From: an uncultured Arenicella sp.
Lineage (GTDB): Bacteria > Pseudomonadota > Gammaproteobacteria > Arenicellales > Arenicellaceae
Assembly (NCBI GenBank): GCA_938048185.1
Contig: CALIVT010000021.1
Location: 1 to 50,496 of the forward strand
Reading direction: 5' to 3'
Length of the DNA stretch: 50,496 nt
Shown here in pieces: positions 44,503 to 50,496 of this stretch; position 1 is the first letter of the stretch; the number at the start of each line of letters is the position of its first letter. The notes under the pieces are model-generated. The model was not told the DNA's origin and ran no database searches. It saw only the letters and a program-made list of their open reading frames with translations. A program made the position numbers and the translations under genes.

Positions 44503-45582
44503 ATGAATGAAAAATTGACCTACACCCAAGTTAAAGACTACTACGGTAAAGTGCTGCAGAGCAGTGATGACCTTAAAACCGACGCGTGTTGTACTGATGA
44601 AGGTTTGCCTTCGTACCTCAAGCCAGTTTTATCTAAGGTGCACGATGAAGTGTTGATGCGCTATTACGGATGTGGGCTGGTATTGCCTGAGCAACTCGAC
44701 GGCGCGCGAATCCTAGATCTCGGATCTGGTGCGGGTCGTGATGTATATGCGTTGTCGGCCTTGGTCGGTGAAAAAGGTGAAGTGGTTGGTGTCGATATGA
44801 CCGAAGAGCAGCTGGATGTCGCAGAGCAATATCGCGACTATCACGCGCAAGTTTTCGGTTTTCAAGCGCCGAACGTGTCGTTTAGAAAAGGCTACATAGA
44901 GCAGCTTGATCAACTCGACCTAGAGCCAAACTCCTTTGATATTATCGTCTCGAACTGCGTTATTAATTTATCGCCAGATAAGCAAGCCGTGCTTGAGCAA
45001 TGCTTTAATTTATTAAAGCCCGGCGGTGAAATTTATTTCTCCGATGTTTACGCCGAGCGTCGAACCCCTCAGCATTTAATTGACGATGAAGAGCTTTATG
45101 GTGAGTGCATTTCCGGTGCGCTTTACTGGAACGATTTTGTCAATCTTTCAAAGCAATGCGGTTTTAAAGACCCTCGGCTGGTTAAGAGTCGTCCATTGGC
45201 GATTGAAAATGCGCGCTTACAAGAGATGCTAGGTGATCGCCGTTTCTTTTCTGCGACTTATCGCTTGTTTAAGCTCAATGAGCTTGAGCCCGCCTGTGAA
45301 GACTACGGCCAGGCTGTTATGTATAAAGGCAGCGTGGCTCATCACCCAGATAAATTCGTGCTCGACGAGCATCACGTTATCGAAACCGGCAAGATGTTCC
45401 CAGTATGTGGTAACACTTATCGAATGTTGGCGGACACGCGTTTTGCCGACCATTTTGATTTTTACGGAACCTGGGACAATCACTTCGGAATTTTTGAAGG
45501 CTGCGGCACAGCGATGCCATTTAGCGCAGGCAATACTGCTGTTGTTAGCGCCGATGAGCAGGGTGGCGGTGCGTGCTGTTAG
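44503..45582 (+). CDS. arsM: Arsenite S-adenosylmethionine methyltransferase
   Basis: 359 residues. SAM-binding ILDLGSGAGRDVY (70-82) and VVGVDM. All four cysteines of ArsM enzymes have counterparts: C29/C30 (TDACC), C57 (YYGCG), C152 (SNCVINL) and C202 (GECISG). It methylates trivalent arsenic stepwise to methyl- and dimethylarsenicals. The tail ends GGGACC, a further Cys pair. The gene stands about 11 kb from gap-arsJ and has no arsR neighbour, so the arsenic genes are scattered in this genome. Confidence 0.92.
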   Translation: MNEKLTYTQVKDYYGKVLQSSDDLKTDACCTDEGLPSYLKPVLSKVHDEVLMRYYGCGLVLPEQLDGARILDLGSGAGRDVYALSALVGEKGEVVGVDMTEEQLDVAEQYRDYHAQVFGFQAPNVSFRKGYIEQLDQLDLEPNSFDIIVSNCVINLSPDKQAVLEQCFNLLKPGGEIYFSDVYAERRTPQHLIDDEELYGECISGALYWNDFVNLSKQCGFKDPRLVKSRPLAIENARLQEMLGDRRFFSATYRLFKLNELEPACEDYGQAVMYKGSVAHHPDKFVLDEHHVIETGKMFPVCGNTYRMLADTRFADHFDFYGTWDNHFGIFEGCGTAMPFSAGNTAVVSADEQGGGACC

Positions 45583-45657
45583 TGGGTTAATGGTCGGTCA
45601 TCATCAGACCGAGTAGACGACTAAGAGTTATAGACTGAAGGCTAAAGACAAAGCACA

Positions 45658-46269
45658 ATGGAGAGTCTGCCTTCTTTATTAGTGTTCGCCGTGATCGCGG
45701 CGTTTACACCAGGCCCAAATAACATAATGATTATGACTTCGGGCTTGAATTTTGGTGTGCGTGCCAGCATGCCGCACTTTCTGGGAATTTGCCTGGGCTT
45801 CCCGACCATGTTTCTTGCGATCGGGTTCGGTCTGGGCTTTCTATTTGAGAAGTTTTCCGTATTGCACGCGGTTATCCAAGTGTTTGGCGTTCTCTATCTT
45901 CTATATCTATCTTGGTTAATTGCGAATTCGGGGCCAGCGGAATCTGATGCGCGGCAAGCTAAGCCCTTTACCTTTATTCAGGCCGCCTTATTTCAATGGA
46001 TTAACCCGAAAGCTTGGGTCACTGGCACCAGTGCGATTGCCGCATTTACCACAATTGGTGTTAATCTGAACCTGCAAATACTTATTATTGGTGTCGTGTT
46101 GTTCTGTGTCGCCTTCCCAAGTGCTGGCGTCTGGATGCTGTTTGGAACAGCCTTGCAGCGAGTATTGAGTCGGCCGGTACACTTAAGGGTGTTTAACGTG
46201 AGTATGGCGCTGCTATTGGCCGGTTCGGTAATGCCAGTGATAATTGATTTGCTGGAAAAATATCTCTAG
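45658..46269 (+). CDS. LysE-family amino-acid exporter
   Basis: 203 residues with five or six membrane helices. The LysE/RhtB signature is at the start: 'FTPGPNNIMIMTSGLNFGVR', followed by 'FLGICLGFPTMFLAIGFGLG' and 'FQWINPKAWVTGTSAIAAF'. These proteins export amino acids or similar small amphiphiles by proton exchange; the substrate is not predictable. It is 75 bases downstream of arsM on the same strand; a shared transcript is possible. Confidence 0.9.
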   Translation: MESLPSLLVFAVIAAFTPGPNNIMIMTSGLNFGVRASMPHFLGICLGFPTMFLAIGFGLGFLFEKFSVLHAVIQVFGVLYLLYLSWLIANSGPAESDARQAKPFTFIQAALFQWINPKAWVTGTSAIAAFTTIGVNLNLQILIIGVVLFCVAFPSAGVWMLFGTALQRVLSRPVHLRVFNVSMALLLAGSVMPVIIDLLEKYL

Positions 46270-46375
46270 CAACGCGCATTGCTGTAAATTTGTTGCGTTC
46301 GAAGGTGCCTGTGCCCGCAAATTCTATTCTTTTCATGTTTATCTGGTAAAACCTCGCTTTTTCGGGCGCTTAGTC

Positions 46376-46404
46376 TTGCAAAAAACGGCGCTCACGCCTA
46401 GAAT
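46376..46404 (+). promoter_or_regulatory. Probable sigma-70 promoter P1 of the str cluster
   Basis: TTGCAA (46376-46381), a 17-base spacer and TAGAAT (46399-46404). It precedes a leader with competing inverted repeats. Confidence 0.55.
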
Positions 46405-46597
46405 CCGCTCCACTGAAAAGCTGTTACTGCTTTAGACCTCAAGTCTGCCCAAAAGGGTGAGTACAAGAGCCTCTTCAGTAAGACAGTAACCGTTTGAATT
46501 TATTGTGTTTTTGGTATTGGATTCAAGCGGCTATACAGAATACCTACAGAGTTCGAATTCTTGGTGAGAATAAACGCAGTATAGACTGCGCTTTTTC

Positions 46598-46626
46598 TTG
46601 ACTTTGCCTGTGCGAGTGCCTAGAAT
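46598..46626 (+). promoter_or_regulatory. Probable sigma-70 promoter P2 of rpsL-rpsG-fusA
   Basis: TTGACT (46598-46603), a 17-base spacer and TAGAAT (46621-46626), near consensus. The same -10 and spacer length as P1. It lies 118 bases ahead of rpsL. Confidence 0.7.
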
Positions 46627-46743
46627 CGCGACCTCTTTGACGCCTCATTTATTGTAATTGAGGTTTTTGTCGCTCTGGGGGCTGGCGTAAAACTAAGGTT
46701 TTATGCGCCTTTCATCGATTTTTTGGAAAAATAAAATTAGATT

Positions 46744-47118
46744 ATGCCGACTATTAATCAATTAGTACGTAACCCGCGCAAGAAGCAGGTTCAGAAATCA
46801 AATGTTCCAGCGCTTATGGCTTGCCCTCAGCGTCGCGGTGTTTGTACTCGCGTTTACACTACTACTCCTAAGAAGCCAAACTCAGCTCTGCGTAAAGTGG
46901 CGCGTGTGCGTTTGACTAATGGTTTTGAAGTAACCAGCTATATCGGCGGTGAAGGTCACAACCTGCAAGAGCACAGTGTGGTGCTTATTCGCGGTGGTCG
47001 TGTAAAAGATTTACCTGGTGTTCGCTATCACACAGTACGTGGTGCGCTTGATACATCGGGTGTGACCGAGCGGCGTCAAGGTCGCTCTAAGTACGGTGCT
47101 AAGAAGCCCAAGTCGTAA
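46744..47118 (+). CDS. rpsL: 30S ribosomal protein S12
   Basis: 124 residues, full length. It opens [13 protein letters not shown]; the streptomycin-loop region reads [20 protein letters not shown] with the key lysine in PKKPNS, and [14 protein letters not shown] follows. S12 sits at the decoding centre of the 30S subunit. The lysine that streptomycin-resistance mutations change is wild type. First gene of the str cluster. Confidence 0.98.
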   Translation: MPTINQLVRNPRKKQVQKSNVPALMACPQRRGVCTRVYTTTPKKPNSALRKVARVRLTNGFEVTSYIGGEGHNLQEHSVVLIRGGRVKDLPGVRYHTVRGALDTSGVTERRQGRSKYGAKKPKS

Positions 47119-47213
47119 GATACGCAATTAAACAGTCGTAAAGACATAAGTATTGGGTCTCTTCTTTGTTTGGGAGTAAGGCCTGAGAATAAACTGCTTA
47201 CAGGAAGCACGTT

Positions 47214-47684
47214 ATGCCGAGAAGAAGAGAAGTACCGAAACGCGAAATATTGCCAGATCCTAAGTTTGGTAACGTAACGCTAGCGAAGTTCGTAAACATC
47301 CTAATGAAGGATGGTAAGAAATCTATCGCTGAAAAAATTATTTATGACGCGTTGGACTTGATTGCTGAGCGTCGTGATGAAGATCCGTTGGAGATTTTCG
47401 ACGGTGCGCTTGAAAATGTTAAGCCAATGGTTGAGGTGAAGTCTCGCCGTGTTGGTGGTGCTACTTACCAAGTGCCAGTCGAGGTTCGTGCGAGTCGTCG
47501 TACGGCGTTGGCGATGCGCTGGGTTGTTGAGTACGCACGTAACCGTTCTGAAAAATCAATGATGCAGCGTTTAGCCGGTGAGTTGATTGATGCTTTCGAG
47601 AAGCGTGGTGGTGCAATGCGCAAGACCGAAGACGTTCATCGAATGGCTGAAGCGAATAAGGCATTTAGCCACTTTCGCTTCTAA
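47214..47684 (+). CDS. rpsG: 30S ribosomal protein S7
   Basis: 156 residues, full length. It begins [18 protein letters not shown]; contains [21 protein letters not shown]7 nucleates assembly of the 30S head by binding 16S rRNA, and in E. coli represses its own operon by binding the rpsL-rpsG junction. AGGA is 9 bases ahead of the ATG. The 95-base rpsL-rpsG gap could hold a similar target, but I see no clear copy of the E. coli structure. Confidence 0.98.
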   Translation: MPRRREVPKREILPDPKFGNVTLAKFVNILMKDGKKSIAEKIIYDALDLIAERRDEDPLEIFDGALENVKPMVEVKSRRVGGATYQVPVEVRASRRTALAMRWVVEYARNRSEKSMMQRLAGELIDAFEKRGGAMRKTEDVHRMAEANKAFSHFRF

Positions 47685-47697
47685 TAAGTTTTTCGCG

Positions 47698-47744
47698 GCG
47701 CTTGCGTCGCAATCGGTCGGCTTGCCGACCCGGGCCGCAGGCGC
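47698..47744 (+). other. Nested hairpin in the rpsG-fusA gap
   Basis: GCGCTTGCG (47698-47706) pairs with CGCAGGCGC (47736-47744) with one T-G wobble. Inside it GGTCGGC-TT-GCCGACC (47715-47730) is a perfect 7-bp stem. A T-rich run (TTGTTTT) follows after four bases. It could attenuate transcription into fusA or protect the 3' end of the rpsLG message. Confidence 0.6.
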
Positions 47745-47939
47745 TACTTGTTTTAAGTGGCTGTGGCAGAGTTTAAGGTAACAGCTTTGAGCTCAAGCGC
47801 ACGTAAGGTGGGCGCCGGGTAGAGAGTCACGTTCTTTTAAAATTTGAAATTAGATTAGTCGTTAGACATAGCTTTTTACTTAATAGTTAAAACAGAGAAA
47901 TAGAGCTCTCAGCGAAAGCCGAAGGCGTTATGAAATACA

Positions 47940-50030
47940 ATGGCACGTTCAACTCCAATCAATCGATACCGAAATGTCGGCATCATGGCTCATATCGACG
48001 CGGGTAAAACCACGACGACGGAGCGCATTTTGTTCTACACAGGTATCAGCCATAAAATCGGCGAAGTGCACGATGGTGCAGCGACGATGGATTGGATGGA
48101 GCAAGAGCAAGAACGTGGTATCACTATTACCTCTGCAGCTACTACAACTTTTTGGCGCGGTATGGATGCTTCATTTGAAGAGCATCGTATTAATATCATC
48201 GATACCCCCGGGCACGTTGACTTCACTATTGAAGTTGAACGCTCGCTGAGAGTCCTCGATGGCGCGGTTGCAGTATTTTGTGCAGTAGGTGGCGTAGAGC
48301 CGCAATCTGAAACTGTTTGGCGTCAAGCAAATAAGTATCGCGTTCCACGTTTGGCTTTTGTCAACAAGATGGACCGTTCTGGTGCTGATTTCTTGCGCGT
48401 GGTAGAGCAAATTAAAACTCGTTTAGGCGCTAAGCCTGTGCCCTTGCAATTGGCGATCGGTGCAGAGGAAGAGTTTGAAGGCGTGATCGACTTAGTCAAA
48501 ATGAAGGCCATCTATTGGGATAAAGATTCCGTGGGTGTGCTGTTTGAAGAGAGAGACATTCCAGCAGATTTAGCCGAGCTAGCTCTGGAGTATCGAGAGC
48601 AGATGGTTGAGACCGCTGCTGAAAGCTCAGAAGAGTTAATGGATAGCTATCTTGAGAATGGCGATCTATCATCCGAGCAAATTAAAGCCGCCTTGCGCGC
48701 GCTGACCATTGCGAATGAAATTGTCCCAGTGATGTGTGGCAGTGCTTTTAAAAATAAAGGCGTTCAAGCAATGCTAGATGGAATTGTAGAATACCTTCCA
48801 TCGCCAACCGAGGTGCCTGCCATTACTGGTATTGATCACCAAGAAAATGAGATTGCGCGTCAATCAAATGACGAAGAGCCGTTTTCTGCGTTGGCATTCA
48901 AAATCGCGACTGATCCATTTGTTGGTCAACTTGTGTTCTTTCGGGTTTATTCCGGAACGATGCAAACAGGCGATGCCGTATTTAACCCGGTTAAAGGTAA
49001 AAAAGAGCGAATTGGTCGTATTTTGCAAATGCATTCCAATAATCGTGAAGAAATTAAAGAGGTTCGCGCGGGCGATATTGCCGCTGCGGTCGGACTGAAA
49101 AGTGTGACTACGGGTGACACTTTGTGTGCAGTAAATAGTGTTGTGACCTTAGAGCGAATGGAGTTTCCTGAGCCGGTCATCTCGCAAGCGGTTGAGCCAA
49201 AAACTCAATCGGATCAGGAGAAAATGGGTGTTGCTTTGGGTAAGTTGGCTCAGGAAGACCCGTCCTTCAATGTGCGTACTGATGAAGAGTCCGGCCAGAC
49301 TATTATTTCTGGTATGGGTGAGCTTCATTTGGACATCATTATCGATCGTATGAAGCGAGAGTTTGCCGTTGAGTGTAATGTCGGTAAACCCCAAGTGGCG
49401 TATCGCGAGTCCATCAGCAAGTCGGTCGAGCACGAAACAAAATACGTTAAACAGTCGGGTGGTCGTGGTCAATATGCTCACGTTAACCTGCGCATCGAGC
49501 CTATGAAGCGCGGTGAAGGTTTTGAATTTGTGGATGAAATTAAAGGTGGCGCAGTGCCGCGTGAGTTTATTCCATCGGTGCAGAAAGGTGTTGAAGATGC
49601 ATTGGAAGGCGGCGTTGTTGCTGGTTACCCAATGGTCGATGTTCGCGTCACCTTGTATGACGGTTCATTTCACGACGTCGACTCATCTGAGTTTGCGTTT
49701 AAAGCGGCAGCAAGTCAGGCATTTCGAGAGGGTTGCCGTGACGCTGGCGTGGATTTGTTAGAGCCTATTATGGACGTGGAGATAGTTACTCCAGAGGACT
49801 ATATGGGTAACGTGAGTGGGGATATTAGTTCTCGCCGCGGTGTTATTTTGGGTATGGATGACACGCCTTCGGGCAAGGTTATCGAGACCGAGGTGCCATT
49901 GGCACAGATGTTCGGTTATGCCACGGCGTTGCGCAGTGCAACCCAAGGCAGAGCCAGTTACACAATGCAGTTTAAGAAGTATGCGAAAGCGCCTAAAGAA
50001 GTAATGGACGCAATCGTTAACCGCTACTAG
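47940..50030 (+). CDS. fusA: Elongation factor G
   Basis: 696 residues, full length. It catalyses ribosomal translocation. The GTPase G1 loop is [13 protein letters not shown]2 lies in [16 protein letters not shown]3 is DTPGHVD and G4 is NKMD; domain IV ([15 protein letters not shown]) follows. Starts at ATG 47940 with the canonical [12 protein letters not shown]. The gap from rpsG is 255 bases, longer than usual in this cluster, and holds the nested hairpin. Confidence 0.97.
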   Translation: MARSTPINRYRNVGIMAHIDAGKTTTTERILFYTGISHKIGEVHDGAATMDWMEQEQERGITITSAATTTFWRGMDASFEEHRINIIDTPGHVDFTIEVERSLRVLDGAVAVFCAVGGVEPQSETVWRQANKYRVPRLAFVNKMDRSGADFLRVVEQIKTRLGAKPVPLQLAIGAEEEFEGVIDLVKMKAIYWDKDSVGVLFEERDIPADLAELALEYREQMVETAAESSEELMDSYLENGDLSSEQIKAALRALTIANEIVPVMCGSAFKNKGVQAMLDGIVEYLPSPTEVPAITGIDHQENEIARQSNDEEPFSALAFKIATDPFVGQLVFFRVYSGTMQTGDAVFNPVKGKKERIGRILQMHSNNREEIKEVRAGDIAAAVGLKSVTTGDTLCAVNSVVTLERMEFPEPVISQAVEPKTQSDQEKMGVALGKLAQEDPSFNVRTDEESGQTIISGMGELHLDIIIDRMKREFAVECNVGKPQVAYRESISKSVEHETKYVKQSGGRGQYAHVNLRIEPMKRGEGFEFVDEIKGGAVPREFIPSVQKGVEDALEGGVVAGYPMVDVRVTLYDGSFHDVDSSEFAFKAAASQAFREGCRDAGVDLLEPIMDVEIVTPEDYMGNVSGDISSRRGVILGMDDTPSGKVIETEVPLAQMFGYATALRSATQGRASYTMQFKKYAKAPKEVMDAIVNRY

Positions 50031-50280
50031 TTTAGTTTAAGCCTGAAAAAGAGCCAGGCTTAAAGGCGGAAGGCTCTGTTTTTAGTTTAAGCCTGAAAAA
50101 GAATCAGACTTAAAAGCTGAAGGCTCTGTTTTTAGTTTAAGCCTGAAAAAGAATCAGACTTAAAAGCTGAAGGCTCTGTTTTTAGTTTAAGCCTGAAAAA
50201 GAGCCAGGCTTAAAAGCTGAAGGCTCTGTTTTTAGTTTAAGCCTGAAAAAGAGCCAGACTTGAAGGCTAAGGGCTTGGGC
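50031..50280 (+). repeat. Five 50-bp tandem repeats between fusA and tuf
   Basis: Units begin at 50031, 50081, 50131, 50181 and 50231, immediately after the fusA stop. Each holds AAGCCTG...(C)AGGCTT arms, and a GGCTCTGTTTTT tail. In units 1 and 4 GAGCC (50051-50055 in unit 1) pairs with GGCTC (50072-50076) ahead of the T run, a terminator-like hairpin. In units 2 and 3 the left arm has changed to GAATC and the pairing is lost; unit 5 is diverged at its end. The array may set the fusA-to-tuf expression ratio. It is not a CRISPR array (no spacers). Confidence 0.9.
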
Positions 50281-50355
50281 TCATAGTTGAATTAGTAGTT
50301 AAGAAAAGTAAGTAGTAGAAATTTTATTTAAAACCAAAAGATTAGGTGAAACGCT

Positions 50356-50496
50356 ATGTCTAAGGAAAAATTCGAAAGAACCAAACCGCACGTCAATGTC
50401 GGTACTATCGGTCACGTTGACCACGGTAAGACTACATTGACCGCTGCGATTACAAAATGTTTGTCAGAAGCTTACGGCGGTACCGCTGTAGATTTC
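50356..50496 (+). CDS. tuf: Elongation factor Tu, 5' part
   Basis: 47 codons are present, cut by the end of the window. It reads [20 protein letters not shown] and on through the G1 loop GHVDHGKTT to GGTAVDF. EF-Tu brings aminoacyl-tRNA to the ribosome. AGGTG lies eight bases ahead of the ATG. It is separated from fusA by 325 bases, most of it the 50-bp repeat, so it may depend on read-through or on its own promoter. Confidence 0.97.
   Translation, partial: MSKEKFERTKPHVNVGTIGHVDHGKTTLTAAITKCLSEAYGGTAVDF

Noticed and set aside
50031-50280. CRISPR array
   Set aside because: The repeats are directly joined with no unique spacers, and the unit contains terminator-like hairpins.

Overview
The window looks like a piece of a free-living, probably marine, gammaproteobacterial chromosome of moderate GC. 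The str genes rpsL-rpsG-fusA-tuf, a close E. coli-type FabI, Bfd, an ArsJ/ArsM arsenic set and proteins clearly destined for a Gram-negative outer membrane point that way. The genus cannot be fixed from sequence alone.

Region A (1-20325) is the unusual part. Seven minus-strand genes (713-19655), most of them overlapping or nearly so, form what looks like one operon: a CHASE2-type sensor with a degraded ATPase domain, a CheY-like receiver, a giant CapC/PgsC-like membrane protein with two CapC units, a membrane-anchored periplasmic protein, a small exported hydrolase resembling poly-gamma-glutamate hydrolases, a ~1720-residue exported protein with an alpha-solenoid and a predicted outer-membrane barrel, and a ~1390-residue CapB/PgsB-like amide ligase fused to a HEAT-like array. 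Together they suggest a trans-envelope version of the poly-gamma-glutamate (PGA) capsule machine of Gram-positive bacteria: ligase plus CapC make and move a gamma-linked polyamide, the solenoid-barrel protein takes it through the outer membrane, and the hydrolase trims it. No CapA/PgsA is present. The cluster is bracketed by a tyrosine-recombinase remnant (256-640), and by a broken HigA-like antitoxin gene and a 3' fragment of tRNA-Leu(TAA) (19867-20325). These are signs that it was delivered or rearranged as a genomic island.

Region B (20326-30750) is accessory DNA made of small, mostly orphan genes: exported proteins, Sel1-like repeats, a SUKH immunity-like protein, an M15 peptidase, ankyrin repeats, a double HxlR regulator divergent from a VOC protein, and a FabI divergent from a second HxlR regulator. 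One small gene is bounded by sites that look like integron cassette boundaries (21563-22077).

Region C (30750-46270) looks like ordinary chromosome: bfd; gap-arsJ arsenate detoxification; a serine hydrolase, an Lrp-type regulator and leuA; an acyl-CoA synthetase; an OmpA-domain protein; a haloalkane-dehalogenase-like hydrolase with a trans-acting enoyl-reductase-like protein; a metallophosphatase with a DUF4399 protein; arsM; and a LysE transporter.

Region D (46270-50496) is the str cluster. It has a strong sigma-70 promoter, a leader with competing inverted repeats, a nested hairpin between rpsG and fusA, and a five-copy 50-bp tandem repeat between fusA and tuf. The tuf gene runs off the window.
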